Of a DNA stretch of 64,000 nt, positions 1 to 12,528 are shown piece by piece. This DNA is from Galeopsis tetrahit (lineage: Eukaryota > Streptophyta > Magnoliopsida > Lamiales > Lamiaceae). The position numbers and the translations under genes were made by a program. The DNA lies in NCBI GenBank assembly GCA_963675135.1, contig OY776119.1:69991727-70055726 (forward strand), in the 5' to 3' direction. Positions within the stretch are counted from its first letter, which is position 1; each line of letters opens with the position of its first letter. The notes below the pieces were generated by a model. It did no database searches and was not told the DNA's origin. It worked only from the letters and a program-made list of their open reading frames with translations.

Positions 1-169
1 AACTCTCACGTTACAGTATATAACAACTAATACTTTCAAATGAAACAATTAATACTGTTTAAAAATACACAAAATACATACTAATTGCACAGTAAAACTA
101 CTTTACATAAGACCTTGCCCTGTTCAAATTCCTCTTTTTAGAGCCCAACTCCAATTCATCAATTTGTAG

Positions 170-698
170 GACGGATTCACCAGCTCTTACAGAATCTGAT
201 TTTGTTAAGAAAAGTAGTTCCGAGTCAGAGCGACAAAGTGATGCTATGACTGTACAACGTGCATTTGCTAATACAAAGAAGGTATGATCTCATGTGCTAA
301 TTTCGGTCAAATAATAATTTAGATGCGTCCCTTGTTATTGAACTTTATTCGATTATCATTGCCAGGATCCAGCATTTTCAGAGTCTAGGTCACATTCTTT
401 AGAGTTGCTAGCGACATCTCTGACTGATGGAGATGATTATACACCACCTGTCTTTCCACAGCTGCAAAGTGTTCCAAGGATACTACCTTTGAGAGTAGCT
501 GCCATGTTTAAGATACTTGTAAGTGCTCATTATTTCTGAAGCCTTTCTAATGCCCAGGGTTCATCCTTTGTTGTTGTATTGATGCTTAATTACTTGCAAA
601 AACAATCATGATAGTTTCCCTGGGCTGGATGTTAACAAAAAAGGAGTTTTTGGAACTTCCAAGGTTAATATGATTGAAATACAAACTTATAGAGCCAA

Positions 699-730
<32 letters not shown>

Positions 731-3700
731 AAAAAAAACCATGGTTTCTCCCTGGTCTCTGCTTCAATGCAAAGTAGATAAAATAGAAATGAAGGGGAAA
801 AGAAAAACGAAATATCTGTAAAACTGCTTGTTGCTCAAATTCTCTTTCCAGTAAGGTAACCTTTTCTAGCTAATTTAGTCAGTAACGAATCTTGGAACCT
901 GGTCTTATGTATGGACTGTACTTCTCTAATTGTCCTAAGTACAAAGTCCTCCTTAGAAGTGATACAGACTTTCCCAGGTTATTCTTAAATTTGTTCCTAT
1001 TTTATCTGCCACTCTTGTTTGTTTTAGGTACCCACAGTGCTTGATAAGCAGGGCGCTCAACTCCTTGCAGTTGCTATACTAGTGTTGTCTAGGACTTGGA
1101 TATCAGATCGCATTGCTTCTTTAAATGGTGTGTGTCTTAATTTTTTAACATTGTGTTTTCTGCTTGTACTGTCAAATTTGAGTCATGTACTTAACATGTT
1201 AACACTATTGTATCTCAGGGACAACTGTAAAGTATGTTCTTGAGCAAGATAAGGCTGCCTTCATTAAGTTGATTGGTGTTAGTGTTCTCCAAAGTGCTGC
1301 ATCCTCATTTGTTGCACCATCCTTAAGGTAATATTAAGTGAAGTTTTGCATCAGACATTTCATCACACTATCAATACAATGTGAAATAAAGTGACTCAAT
1401 TTTGATCAAGTTCCAATTTTAAAATAAAAAAGTATTCGCTCTATGCCAAACTTATTGCTTCCATTTTCTTTCTGAAAGTCGCAAGATAGAATTCCATTTA
1501 AAAAAAAAATGGAGATCATATTCTAAAACTATCATGTCACCTTGTTCGAAAAAAAAAAAATGATGTGATGCGGCTGATGCCATCGACTTTTTTCCACCTT
1601 TACAAGAATAAATTAAATATTTTGCTCAACTTTTATTTTTTCAATTCTCATCTAAATCTCTATACGAAAATAACAAACTAAGCTTTTATCTGACTATGTG
1701 AGGTCAGCTACATGAACTATATCTCCCCACCGTTTTCGGTCTAGGTGCATGTTATGACATGTCATTGTTAGTAGTTTGTTTTCAATTCCTTTCAGGTCTC
1801 CCCTTCCTTTAATTTGTTTTAATGTTTGTCTACTTTCTATAAGTCGTACTGGGGTATCTATAGGTCTCCTAAGCACATGGCCAGATCATTTTAGACCATT
1901 TCTCTCATTTTCTCATCTACTGGCGCTACCCCCACTTTCTTTATAGTGCACTCATTACGCACATGCCCTGAACTGGCTAAACTTTATCTGGAGTTATAGA
2001 GGGCCTTAATTTTGGGATGGAGGGATAATAATTGATAACTATAATTTTGTTATATTTTTACCTGGCTTGCACTGTCATATTGTAACTGTCTTCAGTTATT
2101 AGAGTATTTAATGAGAAATTATAATATCCACATTTAGTACATTCAAAGAGGTTTTCCCTAAATTTGTCTCATGCCTGAGCAATGCATGTACTGGATAGTG
2201 CTATCTCTGACCTTGTAGGCACGAGTACCCCAGGAATTTGTATTAAATTCTTAAAATTTGTTTTGAAGAGTGTTGTCTGAGGTCCATTACCATACACCTG
2301 AAATGCCTCTTCTGTTTTTTGTGCTTCATTTTCTTTTTCTTGTTTTCAAAAGAGATGTACATATAGTGGGATAAATTGTTGTATTAGCTGCTTTCTTTCT
2401 ACCCCCTTTCCTCCTCTCGATAAGCACTCAATCTAATTTATTATTCAGTAATTCGACATAGTTTTGTTACGAGTGTTGTAAATGATTACAAAAGTTGGAA
2501 TGTGTCACATCTGTCAATTTACGTTGACCCTGAATTTGCATCATTCTGGAATGAATGCATCTAGACTTTTTTTTACTCGACTTATAGAAGCATATCTAGA
2601 TTACGTCATGTGAGATTTATTCTGTTAAATTCATGAATTGTATTTCTTGAGCATATAAGTTAGAGGTTCTGGATGCTGTGAACTTTATCCCTCCAATTTG
2701 GATGATCACTTAAGTTGCACAAACTTAAGAAGCCCACATAGCTTGTGAAGCTCTCTTGGAGTTGTCACTTGCGCTCTTGTTGCTTCCTGGGTGGTTCTAG
2801 TTCCGTACTTTGCTTACACTGAAGCTTGTTAGTGGTGAAAATTGTCCAAAATCTTACCTAAATTAGTGGCTGTCTAAGTTTCTACATCAAGAGTCAACTT
2901 CTGATGTTATTGCCAATTATGAGTTATCTTTTTTACTCCCTCCGTCCCACAATAATTTTCACATTTTCCTTTTCGGGACGTCCCACAATAACTTTCACAC
3001 CTTTAAAATGGAAAACTTTTTATAAACTCCACCCTCAACAATATCCTCAATTTTACACAAATGCCATTACTTTTCCTCCACACATACACAAAAGTCAACT
3101 CATTTCTTTACTTTATACATAAATATTTACAAAATTACCCTTCAAAACTCCACTCAATTATTACACTTTCTTAATATATGTGCCCATCTACCTATGAAAA
3201 TTATTATAGGACAGAGGGAGTATATCAATTTGTATATAGTGTTATAGATATGTTGAATGACATGTATAAAGATATAAAACTCTCTATCTTTGCCTAGAGG
3301 CTCATGAGTTAAACTTTCTAATCAGCTTAATATTTATCTAATTCTTGATTGTCTGCAATATTTGATGTTGAAGCTTTGTGCTTTATGATTTTGTATGCTA
3401 AATATTTTTTTGCCTTCTTCTGTTTACAGGCACCTGACATCTTTGCTTGCACTTGGATGGAGGATTCGTCTGACCAAGCACTTACTCCGAAACTACTTAA
3501 GAAATAATGCCTATTATAAGGTACTATTTTGCGTCATGTACTCTTATGAGTTTGAATGCACAATTTTTATATATATATAATAAATTATTATAAGAAGGTG
3601 ACTAAGAAGAAGCTAACCCAGATGTAGGGTTTGATCTTTCTGGAACTTCAAATACTTTTTCCTTCCCAGCTCCTTTCCCAAAACATGACATTTCAAATAC

Positions 3701-6700
3701 ATTATACGGAGTATATATTTCAATGCATTTCAGAAAGCTTTTCACCCCACCACCCCACCCCACCCCAACACTTGCCAATTTTTTCCAAGATGCACATTTG
3801 ACATAATACTTCAAGTGGCACTGGCTGCTAGGTCTTGCTCCAACACTCGTTCTCGGGAAAAATCACAGAAAGTTTTTTGCTATCTCATCTTAATGATCTT
3901 TTTTCAAATGCTTCTCTTCAAAATCAAAGGTTTAAAATTAGAAAGTTGTGTCTAAGGAATACAGAAAGAAGTAACCGTGGGGAGTATCTAAGTGATTGAT
4001 CTGACAACTTTGGAGATTTAAGGCTGACTTTGACGGTTTGTAGTCATGGAAACAATTGAAGCAGCTATAATCAGCATATTTGATAAATGGAGTTGCTCAT
4101 TATTCAAACATTTGTGAAAAGAAACTCACCAACTGTCATAAAGTAATAACACATGGGTGTTTTATAGGTTTTTCATATGTCACAAGTAAATGTTGATGCG
4201 GATCAGAGATTAACTCAGGACTTGGAGAAGTTAACTACTGATTTGTCAGGCCTGGTCACTGGAATGGTTAAACCAACTGTCGATATTCTATGGTAAGTAT
4301 TCATCCTTTGCTTATATCATGCATCATCCTTTACTTATATAAAGACAGTTATTTCCTCTCCTTTTTTAGGTTCACCTGGAGAATGAAGCTATTGACTGGT
4401 CGAAGAGGAGTTGCTTTTCTGTATGCTTACATGTTATTAGGGTTAGGCTTTCTGAGGAGTGTTACTCCAGACTTTGGCGACTTGACAAGTCATGGGCAAC
4501 AACTGGAGGGAACTTTTAGGTCATTTCACATTTCAGTACTTCTCAGTGTCATGTGTACTTCAAAAAATTGATTTTGTTTCTCAAGTTTGTTACAAATCTC
4601 AAAATGGTACAAGAGTTAACTGGACATGCTCTAGTTAATTCTTGAGTTCTTCCATAAAGGTCAAATTAGTGCAAAACAATATGGGTGGCAAAAGAATTAA
4701 GTGTTGGTAATAGCAATATTTCTCCAGACATTTATATTAGACGATTAATTGTAATTAGGTAATGGTTTAAGAGGTATATCTGTCATTGTAAAATAGTCAA
4801 AGATGAAGAATCAGTTAGGGTCCAATCAATATGTACCATTTTCTATCGCAAAATTTGATATCAAGTAGAGCATGTACATATTCATGTTTCAATATGGTGT
4901 TATAGCAAAATCTGGGTATTTGTAGATATCCATGCATAAAAACTCGTTGCTCAGTTAAATTATCAACAAACCTTCATGTATCAATTTGATAACGACAAAC
5001 TTGGTGCACCAAGATGACCCTTTTATTCATTTTCGCTTTTCAAGCACTAACCTTATTCAGTTTATTAGGTACATGCATGAAAGATTGCGGACCCATGCAG
5101 AATCTGTTGCCTTTTTTGGTGGTGGGGCTAGAGAGAGAGAGGTATTGCCGTTATTATCACTAGTTCAGGTTCTTCAAGGAAATCAGATAGCTTATCAATT
5201 GAGTTTCCTGCTATTTGTTTTTAAGAAGCAACTTTATTGCTATCATTAGATAAATCTGAAACTCCCCTGAGAGATGTCATAGATTTAATGGCTACTGATT
5301 CTCATTAGATAAGTCTGAAACTCCCTTTTTACTGTTGCGGCCTTCATCTGCCTTGTCTTGCTTTCCTGGTTCTTAGTTTTAATTATTTCTCCTTCTACCT
5401 GCAGATGATTGAATCTAGGTTTAATGAGCTATTTAGTCACTCAATGTTACTTCTTAAGAAGAAATGGTTGTTTGGTATAATAGATGACTTCATCACAAAG
5501 CAACTCCCCCATAATGTAACTTGGGGATTGAGCATGTTGTATGCTATGGAGCATAAAGCTGATCGAGCCTTGACTTCAACTCAAGGTGACAATTCCCTGA
5601 CACGCTTCACTTATAGTTTTTTGTACATTTTGTTGTAAGAAATTTTTCTTATGCTGAATTCTATTTCAGGTGAACTAGCACATGCTTTGCGATTCTTAGC
5701 ATCTGTTGTATCTCAAAGCTTTTTGGCATTTGGTGATATTCTTGAGCTACATAGGAAATTTCTTGAGCTTTCTGGTGGCATCAACCGAATTCTTGAACTT
5801 GAAGAGCTTCTGGATGCTGCTCAACATGGTCTGTATTTAATCTTCCTTTTTGATTCTCTGGCAATTGTTTCTTGTTCTGATATACTATACTTATAATTTT
5901 TTCATGTTGTAGAAATTCACTTTTGAGTATTAATGTAAGTATATTGCTAATAGCACATGCACTAGTCTCAAGTAATATGGTTGAGTATGATGTGAAATGC
6001 TGCCTTTTGAACTAATTACTGGTTCATTGATAAAATGATACAGGACAATCACAATATTTTGTAATACTTCCAGATGCATTTTCCAGTTGATTTCTATGTT
6101 AATGTTTTGAAGTTTTTATGAGTTAATTGGTTTACCTCGACTATCTTTCTTCAAATGTGTAATTAGTTCTATGCTGTTTCTGAAATTTTGTTTGTCTTTT
6201 TACTTGTGGTTTATATATGGTATGTGATTTGAGTGTGACAACAGTAAAGTTTAGTTTGGAGTGACAGAATTCTCCAGTTTAATTTATGTTGATTTGGGAT
6301 TTTGAAGGATATTTCAAAACTGGTGGATATCAAAATCTTTATATCGACGCTTCAACTTATTGCATTCAGCTAGGTAGGTTATTCTGACTAACACAGTTAT
6401 ATGTGCAGATGGTTCTTTAAGAACTAAATCTCCCGAACTTCACTCAGATGATATCATTTCTTTCTCCAAAGTGGATATTATCACACCAAGTCAGAAAATT
6501 CTGGCAAGACAGTTAACATGTGATATTGTTCCTGGGAAAAGCCTTCTTGTTACTGGTAAGTAGATATGTTTCTTGTTTATGTGTCTTTTAACTTATTTTC
6601 TGTTCAGATCCCAATTTGAGTGCACAATTTTACTTGCTGCTAGGTCCAAATGGAAGTGGAAAGAGTTCGATTTTCAGAGTCCTTCGAGGCCTGTGGCCTG

Positions 6701-9006
6701 TGGTTAGTGGGAAACTCATTAAACCTTACCAAGAAATTGGTTCGGGTTCAAGGTCTCGTCTTTTTTATGTGCCTCAAAAACCATACACATGCTTAGGAAC
6801 CCTCAGAGATCAAATAATATATCCCCTCTCCTGTGATGAAGCAGAGAAATGGGTAGTAGGTTCTGTGGCAGAAGGTAAAAAAGGCATTTGCTCTTTCTAT
6901 CTCTATTAATAGTAGGAATGTTAGCGAATCGAATCGAGGCGAATATGACAATATTTGAATATTCATATTCGTTTAAAATTCGAATTTTAAATCCGATTCG
7001 TATTCATTCAATAGTATTTGAGTATCCGATCCGGAATTTTAATTCTACTATTTTCTAAAAAGAATTTGTTTTTAAAGAAGTTCTGATTTTTTTCTTAATT
7101 ATGTATTTTATTCATTAATCTTCAGAAATGAAGTTATTTTTTAAAAATACTATATATTGGAGCATTAATTATTATTTAATTAAAAATATGTATAGTACTT
7201 AATTATATATTAAATTAATAATGCATATTATTAATTATATATTGAATCATAAATAAGTGTATTAATTAAATATTCACGAATACCTAATCGAATATTGCGA
7301 TGCTCGTATTTGAATTGTAATAATCGAATACAAATACCAAATCGAATCAAAATTATTTGATGATATGTTTACATCCCTATTTACTAGTCTATCCCCCTTC
7401 ATATTGTGCTCGACAAAGGATAATGACATTGTGTTGAATATGATTTCTAAATCTAGGTCCAGAATCAATAGATTCCAAAAGCGTTTTGGACACACATCTA
7501 AAATCTATTCTGGAGAATGTTAAATTACTGTATCTCTTGGAAAGAGAAGGTGGATGGGATTCTTCCCAGAACTGGGAAGACATTTTATCTCTTGGGGAAC
7601 AACAACGATTAGGCATGGTGAGTTCGTTTAAAGAGTAAGCATGTTTTATCTCTAAAATTATGGACAAATGTTGACAGTAATCTTACTTTCTTGCAAGGCA
7701 CGATTATTCTTTCACAAGCCTCAATTCGGAGTCCTTGATGAGTGCACCAAGTAAAATACTTCATCTCTTTTGCTTTGGTAGACAAACATTTGATTAATAT
7801 TTCGTGCTATTAACCTTTCTTTCGTTTGGCTTATCTTAATGTACAGCGCTACGAGTGTTGATGTTGAAGAACACCTTTACAGTCTTGCAACCAAGTCAGG
7901 GATTACTGTTATAACATCCTCCCAGGTATGCAGAGCTCGCAGCTAATTGGTTGATTATCTTGCCTGTTTCTCATCTGCATTTATCATATTTAGATCTTGC
8001 TGTTATCCACTCTTTCATTTACTTTTGTTACAAATGTACTATTCTTTGGTGTATTGCTCTTCGTCTATGTTTGTTTTGAGATTATGTTGGACGGTGAAAT
8101 CTGGGGATTTCAGAATCCTAATGAATAGAATAGTGATAGTATGTATTTGTGTGAGATTTTGGGTAGGGTTGAATGTAACTTTATGTTAGATCAAGTGTGT
8201 AAGAGTAGGTGATGTGGTATTATTATATTATGACTAGGGAAAATTCATGTCAAATCAACTGTGTAAAGAGTGCTGATGTGATATTATTATTGTTGGAGTT
8301 TGTTTATGTCAAATCAATTGTATAAGAGTGAGTATGTATGTTTAGATGTGAATGTGGGTTGAATTTTGAAATTCGGATTTGAAATTCCAAAATAGAACAG
8401 TACGGAGGACGTAAAAGTTTGGGTAAATTACCAAAACTAGTCCAACTTCCTTATAGAAAACTCTATTTTTACTTGGAAGACTTCAAACACCGCCTTGATG
8501 TTTGCATTTTTTTCTTCAAATAACCCCCCTCTAGATTTGCAATTTGTCAAGGGAAGTGTGTAACTTACAAATCTTGCTGTTCATTTTTTCTTTATTTGTG
8601 TAAGTAGTTAGGGGTGTAAGTGAGCCGAGTTGGGTTGCGTCGATAACTTACATTACTTTAATTAGAGATTTTTATTATATTATAATTGAAGTATATTTGT
8701 AAATAATTAGCATATTAGGGGTAAAATAGTAAAATTTTGTTACTCGATTAAGTTCAACTATGCCCGACGAGCCTAGTGAGTCTAGTATTAGTGAGCTCGA
8801 ATTCGACTCTCGATTATATTCAATTTGATTTTGATCTTTTTTGAGTCTGGACCCCAAAAGTAGTTGAAACTTTTAATTTTAGACTTGACAAAACTGATTA
8901 CATTATATTGTTTTTACAGCGTCCTGCATTAATACCATACCACTCGGTGGAGTTGCGACTAATTGACGGTGAGGGTAAATGGGAGCTTCGGGCAATCGAG
9001 CAGTGA
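170..9006 (+). CDS. ABCD1: Peroxisomal fatty-acyl-CoA ABC transporter, full-size subfamily D (C-terminal half; 5' partial)
   Basis: Sixteen exons can be joined in frame: 170-281, 366-518, 1028-1127, 1219-1327, 3430-3520, 4168-4292, 4370-4519, 5069-5141, 5405-5585, 5670-5828, 6409-6555, 6644-6874, 7457-7617, 7698-7750, 7847-7925 and 8920-9006 (TGA). All introns are GT-AG and phases agree, giving about 669 residues. Order: linker (SPALTESDF), second transmembrane domain with the peroxisomal ABCD-type EAA-like region (FGGGARERE), then the second nucleotide-binding domain with Walker A GPNGSGKSS (exon 12), signature LSLGEQQRLGMAR (exons 13-14) and Walker B FGVLDECTN (exons 14-15). This matches the C-terminal half of plant COMATOSE/PXA1/PED3, about 1,340 residues, which imports fatty acyl-CoAs and jasmonate precursors into peroxisomes for beta-oxidation. 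The first half is upstream of the window, so the first exon here is internal. No break is seen; the gene looks functional. A half-size transporter is less likely because the inter-half linker is present. Confidence 0.95.
1660..1985 (-). mobile_element. RTE-type LINE 3' remnant inside ABCD1 intron 4
   Basis: Read on the minus strand, this stretch encodes the C-terminal tail typical of plant RTE-clade reverse transcriptases. There is a KVGVAP-like block near 1950, then RRPIDTPVR, a KGRG basic motif and LDRKRW..IVHVAD near 1700. The frame is broken, with a stop where RTE proteins carry Trp in the W.GHV motif. It is antisense to the host gene and spliced out with the intron. Only the 3' end is present, as expected for a 5'-truncated LINE copy. 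Target duplications were not identified. Confidence 0.75.
2936..3220. mobile_element. Stowaway MITE in ABCD1 intron 4
   Basis: The 285-bp element starts CTCCCTCCGTCCC and ends with the inverted form (GGACAGAGGGAG), flanked on both sides by TA. The terminal inverted repeats match over about 26 bp with three mismatches. The terminal motif and TA target duplication are diagnostic of Stowaway (Tc1/mariner) MITEs. The interior is AT-rich and non-coding. Confidence 0.92.
6908..7385. mobile_element. Possible hAT-like MITE in ABCD1 intron 12
   Basis: The intron segment has loosely inverted ends: AGGAATGTTAGCGAATCGAA on the left, and GATTCGAT..GTTTACATCCCTA read outwards on the right. The two ends share CGAATCGAAT-type blocks in opposite orientation around a very AT-rich core. 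GGATGTAAAC-type ends occur on plant hAT MITEs. The exact ends and target duplication are uncertain. Confidence 0.4.
8189..8340. repeat. Degenerate tandem repeat in ABCD1 intron 15
   Basis: About 2.3 copies of a unit of roughly 66 bp, each beginning ATCAA(G/C)TGTGTAA(A)GAGT and followed by GATGTGRTATTATTAT. It lies within the 994-bp last intron and has no coding content. Confidence 0.5.
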
Positions 9007-9381
9007 AGTGATTTAAGGTGCTAATTCGTTGGTCATAATTTGGCGCCGTACACATGATAACTAGGCTATACAGTAGCAACAATTGTGGAATTGATGGAAG
9101 TTTGATCATCATCAAGGTGGCAATGCCTTTAAACAATTGAACGTAAATGGATAATGTAGAGCTATTATTGTGAATCCAACCAAATAAAGAAGTAAATTAG
9201 AGGGAAAAGAATAATGATATATAAGTATACATTTCGTTTTCCATTTTGGGGGTAAATTGCTAGTATAGAGAACTTATGTACAATAAGATTGGTGGATAGA
9301 GAGGCTATGATATGATATGTTTTGTGTTGTAATATTTGATAGTCGTATAAATTTTTGTGGCTGAGCCTCCCTCATAATAAA
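9007..9381 (+). terminator. ABCD1 3' UTR with candidate poly(A) signal
   Basis: The stretch follows the ABCD1 stop codon and has no other gene. A canonical AATAAA lies at 9376-9381, about 370 bp after the stop. The true cleavage site cannot be placed from sequence alone. Confidence 0.5.
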
Positions 9382-9814
9382 TAGAAATTTACAATTAATT
9401 ATCTGAGAATTGCAAGGTACGATGTAGGGGATGTGATCCTGTGAGGAAAATAATCGTAAATTCTTGGATTTGGATCACCTTCTGTACATGTGTGTCTGTG
9501 TATGATCCAAGGGATCACACTCCTGCACAAAACCCTCCAACCCTAAATTCTCACTCTTGTTTGGTATGGTCTGTACGGACGGGATTTTCGGCCCCGTTGA
9601 CTTTCGTTCCCATGACATGCCGCTAGATGAAATATCATTTTACAATATGCCGAGTTATCTTGTTATTTTATTTTTGTGCTTAATTTGTGTACAATCAATC
9701 AACATTTATAAAAAAAAAAAAACTCACTTGTCATATATATGTACGTGAATAGTCAAAATCATCTAATTAAATTAATACACTAGCTAGCACTCTCATGACT
9801 AAAAAGGCTTCTAA
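9382..9814. other. Intergenic spacer, no feature seen
   Basis: This spacer separates the end of ABCD1 from the 3' end of the minus-strand C2 gene. Short ORFs here have no recognisable domain. A poly(A) run lies near 9710. Confidence 0.5.
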
Positions 9815-10375
9815 TTAATGCAAAAAATAATCATAATCAACACAAGAGTTGCACTCTCCCGCACAACCACAATCATCCCACCTTCTTTCACAAACTTTAT
9901 TTCTTCGAATGATAACAACCTCTGCAGATTCTTCAAGTTTGATGGCTACCTGCACTGCGGGTGGCTTGACATCATCATTATACACGTGATTAATCTTGTT
10001 CGTCATCATCATGACAGCCCACTTTTCAGTCTCCATGTTTTTGGCCTCATTCCAAGGCATCTCAGCCCTGCCTATGAGTTTAGAGCCTCTCATGAATATT
10101 GATGTAGACGAGTTTCTTGAACGGAGCTCCAAAATAATGGTGCCTTGTTTCACAGATTTGAAGGATTGTTGATCGAGTAAGCAGTTTAAGGATAGGGTTT
10201 GGTTCCAAATAAAGTTGGAATTTGATGATACTTGCTTGCTCTCTAATCTCACTCTTTTGTTGTTTCCTGCTGGGAGGTAACACCTCACAAACAACTCCCT
10301 TGATGACTTCACATTAATGTTTCTACCCCTAATTATTTTTAGTTCAAAACTCAGAGAGTAATGATGAGAATCCAT
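9815..10375 (-). CDS. Small C2-domain protein with Cys-rich C-terminus (copy 1)
   Basis: An intronless ORF of 186 residues. The N-terminal 110 residues or so form a C2-like beta sandwich: YSLSFELKIIRGRNI as strand one, LFVRCYLPAGNNKRVRLES, then NFIWNQTLSLNC and TIILELRSR. The usual cluster of calcium-binding Asp residues is not evident, so lipid or protein binding without calcium is possible. The tail carries a C-x-C-x3-C-x2-C motif (DCGCAGECNSC) and ends YDYFLH. A close paralogue lies 1.6 kb away in the opposite orientation, and the pair share the start MDSH. A TATA box sits about 85 bp upstream. The biological role is unknown. Confidence is high that this is a real gene because the paralogue conserves the frame end to end. 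Confidence 0.85.
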   Translation of the reverse strand: MDSHHYSLSFELKIIRGRNINVKSSRELFVRCYLPAGNNKRVRLESKQVSSNSNFIWNQTLSLNCLLDQQSFKSVKQGTIILELRSRNSSTSIFMRGSKLIGRAEMPWNEAKNMETEKWAVMMMTNKINHVYNDDVKPPAVQVAIKLEESAEVVIIRRNKVCERRWDDCGCAGECNSCVDYDYFLH

Positions 10376-10459
10376 GAAGAAAAGCTAAATATTGGAATGG
10401 TGGGATATATTCAAGTGGGAGAGAAATGATGATGAAGAAAAGTTCAAATGGTGGGATGC

Positions 10460-10466
10460 ATTTATA
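10460..10466 (-). promoter_or_regulatory. TATA box of C2 gene copy 1
   Basis: TATAAAT on the minus strand, about 85 bp upstream of the ATG at 10375. It is followed by GCATCCCACC; the same CCCACC block follows the TATA box of the divergent copy, so the core promoter was duplicated with the gene. Confidence 0.6.
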
Positions 10467-10479
10467 GTTGAGCTTGGAA

Positions 10480-11930
10480 AGTGGGTTTTTTTTTTTGTGT
10501 GGAGGAAGCTGCATGAATATTGCACTTTTTTAGTGGAATTAATAAATTTGAGTAATTAATGTAGATTTAGATTGATTCAAATCTGATTATTAATTATATA
10601 GATTAATCATCTAATTACTTTTGATCAGTGGACATCAACTAAATCAACCTTGTTTCCTATCTTGAAAAGATTTCTATGCAATATAATACTACTATAAACT
10701 CCATGGGGTCTTGAAGAGTTAAGGCCACATGATCAACTAAATTGACTCTTATGTTATATGTCTTGTCTTGAGTGAAGCATTATTTAATTGCCAACTATTT
10801 TAGACACATCTCATAAAAACAAATTTTATTTTTTAGATAACCATGTCAAGGGAGACACACAAGAACACCAAAGAAATTCCTAAAATTTACCAACATCAAT
10901 GGAGAAAATACAATTTATTGTAAAACAAAGAAAACCAAAATAGTAAGGGATTTTTTTACTTCTACATCCTTGATTTTCACTCATGGAACGATTTTTGACT
11001 TGTACATCTCATTCAAGTGAACACCGATTGACAAATCCGATATGTTTGTCCCATTTACAATTATTATTTGAATCCGATAAATATATATATATATATATAT
11101 ATATTTATTTCATTTAATGTTATTTTAAAAGATGGTACTACTGTTGAGAATAAAATTTGAATAATATAACAGTTAACTCATGACCATTATGATAAATAAA
11201 CAAAGAGAGTGGTGGTAGCAGGGATTTAAATATGATGTTAAAATTGACCATCACTAAATTAAAAAAAGATTTGCATTAAGATTTATGTTAATCCACTAAT
11301 TATTAATTAAGCTAAAAAATATGTGGTTTGTAGAGAAGCTGATGCCGAGAGATAAAGCAGGAGAGTCGCAGCAAATGAAACTCTGCCCTAGTGCATGGCT
11401 ATATCTTATGTGCACCAGTACAATTAAATTAATTAATGAAAAAAATGAATGAATAAATTAATACTCCCCCAAATGTAGATAGGTTGGGGGTATAATGCAG
11501 TATAATCCATGAACTTATATAATATTATTACTTTATTAGTACTCCATGAATCCTTCAACATCACAGTGTATAATAGTATTCGGGAGATCATTTAAAGTCA
11601 AAACTTTGTGTTCTGTATGAACTTACCACTTAAAAATTGTTTGCAATGTAGGAGTTTTGAACCTGAAGAAACGAGCACAGTCCTAAGTGTGAAGCATACA
11701 CCACTGGACCAACTCCTGAAAGTATGAACGGAGGGACAGGGAACAGGATGGGCAAATTAACCCTTGATGAATCCCATGAGCTTAATTATATTATTTAAAA
11801 TTGAATAGAATCTATAATCACTATAGAAACAAGGATTTTATTCATTATTTTATATAGCATATATATATATATATATATATATAATAATCAAGATCTAGAA
11901 TAGTTAATCCACTCAAAAAGTGTTAAAAAC
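10480..11930. other. Divergent intergenic region with AT microsatellites
   Basis: About 1.5 kb of AT-rich DNA between the two C2 genes, presumably holding both upstream regions. It contains AT dinucleotide runs at about 11080-11104 and 11859-11883. No other gene or clear transposon end was seen. Confidence 0.6.
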
Positions 11931-11939
11931 AAATCAACC

Positions 11940-11947
11940 TATAAATA
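11940..11947 (+). promoter_or_regulatory. TATA box of C2 gene copy 2
   Basis: TATAAATA lies about 45 bp upstream of the ATG at 11992 and is followed by ATATATATCCCACC. It mirrors the TATA plus CCCACC arrangement upstream of copy 1. Confidence 0.6.
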
Positions 11948-11991
11948 TATATATCCCACCAGTATAGCTCTTTCATTGACATATATTTCTC

Positions 11992-12528
11992 ATGGATTCT
12001 CATGAGTACTCTTTGAGTTTTGAACTAAGAATAATTAGGGGTAGAAACATTAATGTGAAGTCATCAAAGGAGTTGTTTGTTAGGTGTTATCTCCCAGCCG
12101 GAAACAACAAAAGAGTGAAATTAGAGAGCTGCAAACAAATATCATCAAATTCTTCCAACTTTATTTGGAACCAAACCCTATCCTTAAACTGCTTGCTCGA
12201 TCAACAATCTTTGAAATCTTTGAAACAAGGCACCATTATTTTGGAGCTCCGTTCAAGAAACTCGTCTACATCAATATTCATGAGTGGCTCTAATCTCATA
12301 GGCAAGGTTGAGATACCTTGGAAAAACATGGAGAATGAAAACTGGGTTGTCATGATGACGACGAACAAGAACCACGTGTATAATGATGATGTCAAGCCAC
12401 CCGCGGTGCAGGTAGCCATCAAAGTTGATGTGATTGAAAGAAAGAAAGTTTGTGAAACAAAGTGGGATGATTGTGGGTGTATGGGAGAGTGCAACTCTTG
12501 TGTACATTATGATTATTTTTTGCATTAA
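11992..12528 (+). CDS. Small C2-domain protein with Cys-rich C-terminus (copy 2)
   Basis: An intronless ORF of 178 residues, closely similar to the minus-strand protein ending at 9815 along its whole length. It shares the start MDSH, the C2 core (SLSFELRIIRGRNI, NFIWNQTLSLNC, TIILELRSR) and the Cys tail DCGCMGECNSC, with the same YDYFLH end. Differences include one inserted Cys (LESCKQ), loss of a few residues after the IPW motif and a shorter acidic stretch before the Cys tail. The frame is fully preserved, so both copies have probably been under selection. The function is not known; a membrane- or protein-binding adaptor is a guess from the C2 fold. Confidence 0.85.
   Translation: MDSHEYSLSFELRIIRGRNINVKSSKELFVRCYLPAGNNKRVKLESCKQISSNSSNFIWNQTLSLNCLLDQQSLKSLKQGTIILELRSRNSSTSIFMSGSNLIGKVEIPWKNMENENWVVMMTTNKNHVYNDDVKPPAVQVAIKVDVIERKKVCETKWDDCGCMGECNSCVHYDYFLH

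Noticed and set aside
1037..1243. Plus-strand ORF read through an exon-intron border of ABCD1
   Set aside because: The exon ends at 1127 with a GT donor; the rest is intron. The same holds for several short plus-strand ORFs in 3.4-8.2 kb.
9441..9748. Short plus-strand ORFs after ABCD1
   Set aside because: No domain, overlapping frames, downstream of the poly(A) signal; treated as chance.
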